Of a DNA stretch of 64,000 bases, positions 25,785 to 36,511 are shown piece after piece. A program made the position numbers and the translations under genes. Source of the stretch: Sipunculus nudus (Eukaryota; Annelida; Sipuncula; Golfingiida; Sipunculidae); NCBI GenBank assembly GCA_026874595.1, contig CM049318.1, forward strand, positions 26,312,956-26,376,955, written 5' to 3'. Below the pieces are notes generated by a model. It had not been told where the DNA came from. It saw nothing but the letters and a program-made list of their open reading frames with translations, and searched no databases. Within the stretch, counting starts at the first letter, position 1. Every line of letters starts with the position of its first letter.

Positions 25785-28700
25785 TATCCAGGATACGGGT
25801 TACCCAAACCCTTCGGGCATGAAAGACCCCAGTAAGTGTTTGTCACTATTGATATATGCTGTATCCAAGATGAGGGTTACCCTAACCCTTCGGGCATGAA
25901 AGACCACAGTGAGTGTTTGTCACTATTGATATATGCTGTATCCAGGATTAGTGTTCCTTAAACCCTGCGGCCAGAATACTCCAATAAATGTTTGTCACTA
26001 ATAATATATGCTATATCCGGGATGAGGGTTACCCTAACCCTTCGGGCATGAAATACTCCAGGAAATGTTTGACACTATTAATATATGCTATATCAGGGAT
26101 ACAGGATACCCTAACCCTTCGGGCATGAAATACACAAGTAAGTGTTTGTGACTATTAATATATGCTATATCCAGGATAGGGGTTACCCTAACCTTTCGGG
26201 CATGAAATACTCCAGTAAATGTTTATCACTATTAATATATGCTATATCCGGTATGAGGGTTACGCTAAACCTTCGGGCATCAAATACACCATGCAGTAAA
26301 TGTTTGACACTATTAATACATGCTATATCCGAGATACGGGTTACCCTAACCTTTCTGGCATGAAATGCTCCAGTTACTGTTTGTCACTATAAAATATATG
26401 CTATATCCATGATACGGATTACCCTTACCCATTGGTCATGAAATACACCAGTAAGTGTTTGCACTATTAATATATGCTATATCCAGGATACGGGTTACCC
26501 TTACCCTCCTGGCATAAAGTATGCCGGTAGATGTGTTACTCATTATTCATATAAGCTATATCTGGAATATGGGTTACCCAAACCCTGCGGGCATGAAATA
26601 TTTTAAGAAGTGTTTGTCACTACGAATATATGCTATATTCTGGATATGGGTAACCCTAACCCTTCGGGCATGAAATACTCCAGTTACTGTTTGTCACTAT
26701 GAAATATATGCTATATCCATGATACGGATTACCCTTACCCTTTGGTCATGAAATACACCAGTAAGTGTTTTTCACTATTTACATATACTATATCAAGGAT
26801 ACGGGTTACTCTAACCCTTCGGGCATGCAATACTCAAAAAATTGGTTGTCACTATTGATATATGGTGTATCCAGGATGCGGGTTACCCAAACACCGGGCA
26901 TGACTACTCCAGTAGTGTTTGTCACTATTAATATATGCTATATCCGGTATGAGGGTTACCCTAAACCTTCGGGCATGAAATACTCAAGTAAATGTTTGTC
27001 ACTATTAATATATGCTATATCCGGGATACAGGTTACCCTGACCTTTCGGGCATGAAATGCTCCAGTAACTATTTGTCATGATTAATATATGCTTAATCCG
27101 GGATACGCGTTACCCTAACCCTTCGGGCCTGAAATACTCTAGTAAATGTTCGTCATTATTAATATATGCTATATCAGGGATACTGGTAACCCTAACCCTT
27201 CGGGCATGAAATACTGCAGTAAGTGTTTGTCACTATTAATATATGCTTTATCCAGGTTACGGTTACCCTATTCCTTCGTTCATGAAATACTCCAGTAAAT
27301 GTTTGTCACTATTAATATATGCTAAATCCGGGATACGCGTTACCCTAACCCTTCGGGCATGAAATACTTCAGTAAATGTTTGTCACTATTAATATATGCT
27401 ATATCCGGGATACAGGTTACCCTATTCTTTCGGGCATGAAATTCTCCAGTAACTATTTGTCATGATTAATATATGCTTAATTCGGGATACGGTTTACCCT
27501 AACCCTTCTTGCATGAAATACCCCAGTAAGTGTTTGTCATTATTAATATATACAGTATCCCAGATGCGGGTTGCCCTAACCAGTACGAATGTATGCTATA
27601 TTCTGGATATGGGTAACCCTAACCCTTCGGGCATGAAATACTGCAGTAAGTGTTTGTCACTATTAATATATGCTTTATCCAGGTTACGGTTACCCTATTC
27701 CTTCGTTCATGAAATACTCCAGTAAATGTTTGTCACTATTAATATATGCTAAATCCGGGATACGCGTTACCCTAACCCTTCGGGCATGAAATACTTCAGT
27801 AAATGTTTGTCACTATTAATATATGCTATATCCGGGATACAGGTTACCCTATTCTTTCGGGCATGAAATTCTCCAGTAACTATTTGTCATGATTAATATA
27901 TGCTTAATTCGGGATACGGTTTACCCTAACCCTTCTTGCATGAAATACCCCAGTAAGTGTTTGTCATTATTAATATATACAGTATCCCAGATGCGGGTTT
28001 CCCTAACCCTTCAGTCAAGAAATACACCAGAAAATGTTTGTCACTCTTAATATATGCTATATCCAGGTTACGGGTTACCATAATCCATCGGGCATGAAAT
28101 ATTCCAGTAAATGTTTGTAACTATTAATATATGATATATCCGGGATACTGGTAACCCTAATCCTGCGGCATGAAACTTTCCAGGAAGTGGTTGCCACTAC
28201 GAATATATGCTATATCCTGGATACGGGTAACCCTAACCCTTCATGCATGAAATACTGCAGAAGGTGTATGTCACTATTAATACATGCTTTATCCAGGATA
28301 CGGGTTACCCTAACCCTTCGGGCATGAAATACACCAGTAAGTGTTTGTGACTATTAATATATGCTTTATCCAGGATAGGGGTTACCCTAACCCTTCGGGC
28401 ATGAAATACTCCAGCAAATGGTTTTCACTATTAATATATGCTATATCCGGTATGAGGGTTACGCTAAACCTTCGGGCATGAAATACACCATGCAGTAAGT
28501 TTTTGTCACTATTAATATATGCTAAATCCAGGATACGGGTTGCCCCAACCCTTCGGGCATGAAATACTCCAGTAAATGTTTGACACTATTAATACATGCT
28601 ATATCCGAGATACGGGTAACCCTTACCCTTCTGGCATGAAATGCTCCACTTACTGTTTGTCACTATAAAATATATGCTATATCCATGATACGGATTACCC

Positions 28701-29797
28701 TAACCCTTTGGTCATGAAATACACCAGTAAATGTTTCTCATTATTCATATATGCTATATCTGGAATATGGGTGACCCAAACCCTGCGGGCATGAAATATT
28801 TTAGGAAGTGTTTGTCACTACGAATATATGCTATATTCTGGATATGGGTAACCCTAACCCTTCGGGCATGAAATACTGCAGTAAATGTTTGTCACATTAA
28901 TATATGCTATACCCAGGATACAGGTTACCCTAACCCTTCGGGCATGAAATACTCCAGTAAATGTTTGACACTATTAATACATGCTATACCCGAGATACGG
29001 GTTACCCTAACACTTCTGGCATGAAATGCTCCAGTTACTGTTTGTCAATATAAAATATATGCTATATCCGTGAATACACCAGTAAGTGTTTGTCACTATT
29101 AATATATGCTATATCCAGGATACGGGTTACCCTAACCGTCCGGGCATAAAATATGCCAGTAAGTGTTTCTCATTATTCATATATGCTATATCTGAAATAT
29201 GGGTTACCCAAACCCTTCGGGCATAAATACTCCAGTAATGATTGCACTAATAATATATGTGTATCTTTGATGAGGGTGACCCTAACCCTTCGGGCATTAA
29301 ATACTCCAGTAAATGTTTGTCACTATTAATATATGCTATATCCAGGATGAGGATTACCCTAATCCTTCGGGCATGAAATACAGCAGTAAGTGTTTGTCAC
29401 TATTAATACATGCTATATCCGGGATACGGGTTACCCTAACCCTTCTGGCATGAAATGCTCCAGTTACTGTTTGTCACTATAAAATATATGCTATATCCGT
29501 GATACGGATTCCCTAACCCTTTGGTCATGAAATACACCAGTAATTGTTTGTCACTATTAATATATGCTATATCCAGGATACGGGTTAACCTAACCCTTCG
29601 GGCATAAATTTTTAGTAGGTGTTTGTCACATTTAATAAATGCTGTATCGAGGATACGGGTTACCCTTACCCATCGTCATGAAATACTCCAGTAAATGTTT
29701 GCCACTATTGATATATGCTGTATCCAAGATGAGGGTTACCCTTACTATTCGGGCATGAAAGACCACAGTGAGTGTTTGTCACTATTGATATATGCTG
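25785..29797. repeat. Sat-2 large duplication, unit 1
   Basis: A block that restarts with near identity 4,013 bp downstream. ACCCAAACCCTTCGGGCATG at 25802 recurs at 29815, and many rare variants follow in the same order to about 27590 in unit 1. From 28200 the match continues at offset 3,399 to about 29705. Unit 1 therefore has 614 bp more than unit 2, including the extra copy of a 427-bp block. Confidence 0.88.
27185..28012. repeat. 427-bp tandem duplication inside Sat-2
   Basis: GGTAACCCTAACCCTTCGGG starts at 27185 and 27612, and TACAGTATCC at 27551 and 27978. All are 427 bp apart, with near identity between. 427 is not a multiple of 77 because one truncated monomer (around CTAACCAGTACGAATG, 27587-27602) lies at the junction. 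The duplication exists only in unit 1 of the 4-kb repeat. Confidence 0.85.
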
Positions 29798-32700
29798 TAT
29801 CCAGGATACGGGTTACCCAAACCCTTCGGGCATGAAAGACCCCAGTAAGTGTTTGTCACTATTGATATATGCTGTATCCAAGATGAGGGTTACCCTAACC
29901 CTTCGGGCATGAAAGACCACAGTGAGTGTTTGTCACTATTGATATATGCTGTATCCAGGATTAGTGTTACTTAAACCCTGCGGCCAGAATACTCCAATAA
30001 ATGTTTGTCACTAATAATATATGCTATATCCGGGATGAGGGTTACCCTAACCCTTCGGGCATGAAATACTCCAGGAAATGTTTGACACTATTAATATATG
30101 CTATATCAGGGATACAGGATACCCTAACCCTTCGGGCATGAAATACACAAGTAAGTGTTTGTGACTATTAATATATGCTATATCCAGGATAGGGGTTACC
30201 CTAACCTTTCGGGCATGAAATACTCCAGTAAATGTTTATCACTATTAATATATGCTATATCCGGTATGAGGGTTACGCTAAACCTTCGGGCATCAAATAC
30301 ACCATGCAGTAAATGTTTGACACTATTAATACATGCTATATCCGAGATACGGGTTACCCTAACCTTTCTGGCATGAAATGCTCCAGTTACTGTTTGTCAC
30401 TATAAAATATATGCTATATCCATGATACGGATTACCCTTACCCATTGGTCATGAAATACACCAGTAAGTGTTTGCACTATTAATATATGCTATATCCAGG
30501 ATACGGGTTACCCTTACCCTCCTGGCATAAAGTATGCCGGTAGATGTGTTACTCATTATTCATATAAGCTATATCTGGAATATGGGTTACCCAAACCCTG
30601 CGGGCATGAAATATTTTAAGAAGTGTTTGTCACTACGAATATATGCTATATTCTGGATATGGGTAACCCTAACCCTTCGGGCATGAAATACTCCAGTTAC
30701 TGTTTGTCACTATGAAATATATGCTATATCCATGATACGGATTACCCTTACCCTTTGGTCATGAAATACACCAGTAAGTGTTTTTCACTATTTACATATA
30801 CTATATCAAGGATACGGGTTACTCTAACCCTTCGGGCATGCAATACTCAAAAAATTGGTTGTCACTATTGATATATGGTGTATCCAGGATGCGGGTTACC
30901 CAAACACCGGGCATGACTACTCCAGTAGTGTTTGTCACTATTAATATATGCTATATCCGGTATGAGGGTTACCCTAAACCTTCGGGCATGAAATACTCAA
31001 GTAAATGTTTGTCACTATTAATATATGCTATATCCGGGATACAGGTTACCCTAACCTTTCGGGCATGAAATGCTCCAGTAACTATTTGTCATGATTAATA
31101 TATGCTTAATCCGGGATACGCGTTACCCTAACCCTTCGGGCCTGAAATACTCTAGTAAATGTTCGTCATTATTAATATATGCTATATCAGGGATACTGGT
31201 AACCCTAACCCTTCGGGCATGAAATACTGCAGTAAGTGTTTGTCACTATTAATATATGCTTTATCCAGGTTACGGTTACCCTATTCCTTCGTTCATGAAA
31301 TACTCCAGTAAATGTTTGTCACTATTAATATATGCTAAATCCGGGATACGCGTTACCCTAACCCTTCGGGCATGAAATACTTCAGTAAATGTTTGTCACT
31401 ATTAATATATGCTATATCCGGGATACAGGTTACCCTATTCTTTCGGGCATGAAATTCTCCAGTAACTATTTGTCATGATTAATATATGCTTAATTCGGGA
31501 TACGGTTTACCCTAACCCTTCTTGCATGAAATACCCCAGTAAGAGTTTGTCATTATTAATATATACAGTATCCCAGATGCGGGTTGCCCTAACCACTACG
31601 AATATATGCTATATCCTGGATACGGGTAACCCTAACCCTTCATGCATGAAATACTGCAGAAGGTGTATGTCACTATTAATACATGCTTTATCCAGGATAC
31701 GGGTTACCCTAACCCTTCGGGCATGAAATACACCAGTAAGTGTTTGTGACTATTAATATATGCTTTATCCAGGATAGGGGTTACCCTAACCCTTCGGGCA
31801 TGAAATACTCCAGCAAATGGTTTTCACTATTAATATATGCTATATCCGGTATGAGGGTTACGCTAAACCTTCGGGCATGAAATACACCATGCAGTAAGTT
31901 TTTGTCACTATTAATATATGCTAAATCCAGGATACGGGTTGCCCCAACCCTTCGGGCATGAAATACTCCAGTAAATGTTTGACACTATTAATACATGCTA
32001 TATCCGAGAAACGGGTAACCCTTACCCTTCTGGCATGAAATGCTCCACTTACTGTTTGTCACTATAAAATATATGCTATATCCATGATACGGATTACCCT
32101 AACCCTTTGGTCATGAAATACACCAGTAAATGTTTCTCATTATTCATATATGCTATATCTGGAATATGGGCGACCCAAACCCTGCAGGCATGAAATATTT
32201 TAGGAAGTGTTTGTCACTACGAATATATGCTATATTCTGGATATGGGTAACCCTAACCCTTCGGGCATGAAATACTGCAGTAAGTGTTTGTCACATTAAT
32301 ATATGCTATACCCAGGATACGGGTTACCCTAACCCTTCGGGCATGAAATACTCCAGTAAATGTTTGACACTATTAATACATGCTATACCCGAGATACGGG
32401 TTACCCTAACACTTCTGGCATGAAATGCTCCAGTTACTGTTTGTCACTATAAAATATATGCTATATCCGTGAATACACCAGTAAGTGTTTGTCACTATTA
32501 ATATATGCTATATCCAGGATACGGGTTACCCTAACCGTCCGGGCATAAAATATGCCAGTAAGTGTTTCTCATTATTCATATATGCTATATCTGAAATATG
32601 GGTTACCCAAACCCTTCGGGCATAAATACTCCAGTAATGATTGCACTAATAATATATGTGTATCTTTGATGAGGGTGACCCTAACCCTTCGGGCATTAAA

Positions 32701-33108
32701 TACTCCAGTAAATGTTTGTCACTATTAATATATGCTATATCCAGGATGAGGATTACCCTAATCCTTCGGGCATGAAATACAGCAGTAAGTGTTTGTCACT
32801 ATTAATACATGCTATATCCGGGATACGGGTTACCCTAACCCTTCTGGCATGAAATGCTCCAGTTACTGTTTGTCACTATAAAATATATGCTATATCCGTG
32901 ATACGGATTCCCTAACCCTTTGGTCATGAAATACACCAGTAATTGTTTGTCACTATTAATATATGCTATATCCAGGATACGGGTTAACCTAACCCTTCGG
33001 GCATAAATTTTTAGTAGGTGTTTGTCACATTTAATAAATGCTGTATCGAGGATACGGGTTACCCTTACCCATCGTCATGAAATACTCCAGTAAATGTTTG
33101 CCACTATT
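29798..33108. repeat. Sat-2 large duplication, unit 2
   Basis: Near-identical to 25785-29705, but 614 bp (27586-28199 of unit 1) are absent, with the junction at CCCTAACCACTACGAATATA (about 31588-31607). The array ends soon after this unit. Confidence 0.88.
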
Positions 33109-33145
33109 AATATATGCTATATCCGGGATACGGATGACCCTAACG

Positions 33146-33231
33146 CTTATGATTTTGATTGCCCGGTCTGTACATTGGATGTCGGCATGAGCATTATATA
33201 TATTCCCAACATCCAACCTTAAGTATGCTAC
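33146..33231. other. Short unique spacer
   Basis: About 86 bp that match none of the three satellites. No open frame or RNA fold is apparent. It separates the last Sat-2 monomer (degenerate at GACCCTAACGCTTATG) from the microsatellite cluster. Confidence 0.6.
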
Positions 33232-33291
33232 AGACACACACACACACGCACATATATATAGAGGGAGAGAGAGAAAAGAGAGGTATATGAA

Positions 33292-33334
<43 letters not shown>

Positions 33335-33389
33335 TTATATATATATGTCTGTGTATGTGTAAGAGATCATTTTCAGACCCCCCCCCCCC
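33232..33389. repeat. Microsatellite cluster
   Basis: In order: a (CA)n tract (33232-33252), a GA-rich tract (about 33261-33283), (AT)n (about 33295-33322), TTTATA-type repeats (to about 33347), GTGTATGTGT, and a run of 12 C (33378-33389). Such mixed simple repeats are slippage-prone, and the C run and TA tract are likely length-variable. Confidence 0.95.
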
Positions 33390-33429
33390 AGATAAATATA
33401 TGAAACTCCGGAGATATATCTTCTCTACT

Positions 33430-34560
33430 GAATGTCCGGCAAATTGCGGTATTGCTCAAAGGTTGCCCTTCCTTTCAACCTCGGCTGGGGCTCCCCCTGT
33501 TGTAGAATTCATATAACTCTACAGTTGCTATATTGTCGGCAATTTCCGAGATTGCTAGGCGTTGGTCTCTCAGTGTCATCTCCTCTGGGCTTCCCCTAGC
33601 GAAGGATTCAGGGAACTCCAAAGTTGCTTAATTGCCGGCAATTTGCGGAATTGCTAGACAGGGGCCCTTCATTTCAATCTCGGCTGTAGCTCCCCCTATC
33701 AGCGAGTCATATAACTCCAAAGTTTGCTAAATTGCGCCAATGGCGGAATTCGCTGGATGTGAGCCCCTCAGTGTATAACCCCGGGGCTCACCCTACCGGA
33801 GCATTCAGGGAACTTCAAAGTTGCTAAATTGCCGGCAATTTGCAAAATTGCTAGATGGGGACCCCTCTGTGTTTGACCGTGGGGGGCTCACCCTACCGGG
33901 GGATTCAGAGAACTACAAAGTTGCTAAATTGCCGGCAATTTGCAGAATTGCTGGATGGGAGCCCCTCAGTGTATAATCCCCGGGGCCCACCCTACCGGAG
34001 CTTTCAGGAACTACAAAGTTGCTAAATTGCCGGCAATTTGCGGAATTGCTGGGTGGGAGCCCCTCGATGTAAGACCGTCGGGGGCTCGCCCTACCGGGAT
34101 AATCAGGGAACTACAAAGTTGCTTAATTGCAAGCAATTTGCAAAATTGCTAGATGGGGACCCCTCTGTGTTTGACCAGATGGGGCTCACTCTACCGGAGG
34201 TTTCAGAGAACTACAAAGTTGCTTAATTGCCGGCCATTTGCGGAATTGCTAGATGTAGCCCCCTCAGTGTATGATCCCCGGGGCTCACCCTACCGGAGCA
34301 TTCAGAGAACTACAAAGTTGCTAAATTGCTAGCAATTTGCGGAATTTCTAGATGGGGGCTCCTCAGTGTATGACCGTCTGGGGGCTTACCCTACCGGAGC
34401 ATTCAGAGAATTACAAAGCTGCTAAATTGCTGGCAATTTGCGGAATTGCTAGACGGGGGTTTCATTTCTTTGCAGCCTGAGCTCCCTCTACGGGAGGATT
34501 AAGACAACTTCCCTGCCGATTGGCAAAGTTGCTTCCAAAGTTGCTAAATTGCTAGCAATT
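33430..34560. repeat. Sat-3 minisatellite, about 100-bp monomer
   Basis: About 11 copies. The motif TTGCTAAATT or a close variant starts at 33524, 33624, 33724, 33821, 33921, 34019, 34119, 34219, 34318, 34419 and 34541, so the period is 97-101 bp except the last (122). Each unit has AATTGCCGGCAATTTGC, GAATTGCTAGATGGG, a GC-rich middle (CTCAGTGTATAATCC or CTCTGTGTTTGACC), CTCACCCTACCGGAG and a TCAGGGAACTACAAAG end. It is clearly richer in G+C than its surroundings. Outer units (the first, third and last) share a different middle with a TTTCATTTC- or CCTTTCAACC-like stretch. Confidence 0.94.
33826..33841. repeat. 16-bp palindrome in Sat-3 (example)
   Basis: AAATTGCCGGCAATTT is its own reverse complement. 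It recurs at 33926-33941 and 34024-34039. At 34323-34338 and 34546-34561 the centre is CTAG instead of CCGG, which keeps perfect symmetry. Confidence 0.9.
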
Positions 34561-34722
34561 TGCGCATTAGGATGCAAAATTGCTGGTTAGCTGATTTGAT
34601 TGCTGGACGTTTGCAAGAGTTGCTGACAAATTGCGAGACTGCTGGGAAATTTGACGGACAAAGCGCAACTTTGCGACAGAGGCAAGCTTCAAATGGGAGA
34701 AACCAACGGTTCCCCACCTATA
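34561..34722. repeat. Degenerate Sat-3 tail and Sat-3/Sat-1 junction
   Basis: Short TTGC- and AAATTGC-containing pieces continue without the 100-bp order (TTGCTGGTTAGC, TTGCTGGACG, TTGCAAGAG, TTGCTGACAAATTGCGAG). A stretch of about 45 bp matching nothing else leads into GAAAATTAACCTC, where Sat-1 resumes at about 34723-34725. Confidence 0.7.
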
Positions 34723-34724
34723 TG

Positions 34725-35508
34725 AAAATTAACCTCAGTTTCATGTTTGATCCCGTTTTTCATGACACTCAAATAATCGCTCAAATTCGAATATGATCAA
34801 ATCAGAGGATCCAAACCATCTATATAGCACCAAATGTAAAAAAAATGTCACTTCTGCTTATTTGGTCAAATCCGTATGGCGATCAAAAGAGTAGTGTACT
34901 CTTTCATTATGTGCCAAACGAACATATTAGATTGACCGAGCAAGCAGACAACATTACATTTGATTAATCAGATACATTATTTTTCTGATATTCTGTCAAG
35001 ACGACATTAAAATTCACAGTTTATTCCATCAGGCATTTTTCAACATCTGCAGATGAAGTTCTTTGCAATATTTTTAAGTTCAATATTTCATGAATATACA
35101 TAATCCCAAGGGGAAATAATCAAATATTGCGTAACTCTAATTTTAATTTTAAGTTTAATGTAAGCTATATTTTCTATTTAAGATACTTCGAAAATGTTAT
35201 AGTAAACTCGAAATAAGTAAGGGCATAGAATGAGAATCTGTTTTATTTTATATACGCAACACTATCCAAAAAGAAGACCTTACTCTGTTATACTCTTAGC
35301 CCATTCCTCAATTTATAAAAGGGTTCCAAGTGTAACTGCAAAGTAAGGCTCAAATCTTTGCATTTCATTTCTTACTATTATTTTCACTATCTAACTGTAA
35401 AGTTTAAAAAAAAATTACTATACCATGCTCTCTCCTCATCCTTTAGTGTATTCACTGATCCTCCGCTTATTTTTGCACAGGCATTCTACAAAGACTGAGA
35501 TTTGAACA
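34725..35508. repeat. First, 5'-truncated Sat-1 monomer after the island
   Basis: The monomer begins at GAAAATTAACCTCAG, about 250 bp into a normal unit, and then runs complete to the next landmark. It shares rare variants such as GAATATACATAATCCC (about 35089-35104) with the monomer ending at 48945. Confidence 0.9.
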
Positions 35509-36511
35509 GTGTACAGCATCTCATGAATATTCAACTACGCACCAACTAAATTAAGACTTGTCATTCTCTTTTTAACTGTCATTCTAATAAACATGCTTGA
35601 CGATAACACATAAAAATAACCTCCTCTTTTTTACATCAGAAATACTACATCTGCAGATGAACAAATGTGCCACAGTTTTAGTAGTTGAATGTTTGATCGA
35701 GATTGCGTACTTCCAGGAATGTGAATAAAAGAATACGTAATGAGCATTTCGTAAAGATGACAATTTACCTCAGTTTCATCTTTGATCCCGTTTTAATGCC
35801 ACTCAATTAATCGCTCAAATTCGAATATGATAATATCAGAAGATCCAAACCATCTATATAGCACCAAATGTAAAAAATGTTACTTCTGCTTATTTGGTCA
35901 AATCCGTATGGCGATCAAAAGAGTAGTGTTCTCTTTCATTATATGCCAAAAGAACATATTGGATTGACCGAGCAAGCAGACAACATAACATTTGATTAAT
36001 CAGATATTGCATTGTTCTGTTATTCTGCCCATTAGGCATTTTTCAACATCTGCAGATGAAGTTATTTGCAATATTTTAAAGTTGAAAATTTGACGAATAT
36101 ACCATATCCCAAGGGGGAATGAATCAAATGTTGCGTAACTCTACTTTTAATTTAAATTTAACGTAAGCTATATTTTCTATTTTAAAATACTTCGAAAATG
36201 TCATAGTTAACCCGAAATAAGTAAAGGCATAGAATGAGAATCTGTTTTTTTTTTCATATACGCAACACTATCCAAAAAGAAGACCTTACTCTGTTGTACT
36301 CTTAGCCCATTCCTCAATTTATTAAACGGTTACAGGTGAAACTGCAAAGAACGGCTCGATTCTGTGCATTTCATTTCTTACTATTATTTTCACTATCTAA
36401 GTGTTAAGTTTAAAAAATTTACTATACCATGCTCTCTCCTCATCGTTTATTTATTCACTGATCCTCCGCACATTATCGCGCAGGTATTCTACAAAGACTG
36501 AGATTTGAACA
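35509..36511. repeat. Sat-1 monomer with a 30-bp B-half deletion, copy 1
   Basis: TTATTCTGCCCATTAGGC (about 36019-36036) joins sequence normally separated by about 30 bp. The A-half palindrome is preceded by ACTACATCTG instead of ACTACAACATCTG (3 bp shorter). Both changes recur only in 48946-49949. Confidence 0.92.

Larger units (their letters stand above)
20538..33145. repeat. Sat-2 satellite array, 77-bp monomer
   Basis: About 160 head-to-tail copies of a 77-bp unit, all in one orientation. Spacing was measured directly on GCATG at 20582, 20659 and 20736 (77 and 77). The unit runs roughly: TTCGGGCATGAAATACTCC, AGTAAATGTTTGTCACTATT, AATATATGCTATATCC, then GGGATACGGGTTACCCTAAC. The CCCTAACCCT part equals almost two copies of the complement of the TTAGGG telomere motif. 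Copies differ at many sites, and variants recur in higher-order patterns. Because 77 is not a multiple of three, each frame rotates through the three phases. The open frames of 70-141 codons here follow the repeat and I do not regard them as genes. Confidence 0.97.

Noticed and set aside
20538-33145. CRISPR-like array, because of regular short repeats
   Set aside because: The whole 77-bp unit is repeated, with no variable spacers between constant repeats, and the context is eukaryotic satellite DNA with no cas genes.
20538-33145. True telomere
   Set aside because: The TTAGGG-like part is less than two repeats per 77-bp unit and lies between Sat-1 blocks, so it is at most interstitial and telomere-like.
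33940-34226. Overlapping 62-70-codon frames in Sat-3
   Set aside because: They repeat with the 100-bp unit in shifting frames. No protein family is recognisable.
20529-34724. Sat-2/Sat-3 island as a single transposable element
   Set aside because: No terminal inverted or direct repeats of element type, no transposase, integrase or reverse transcriptase frame, and no target-site duplication. The Sat-1 overlap on both sides (about 370 bp) is better read as a rearrangement.
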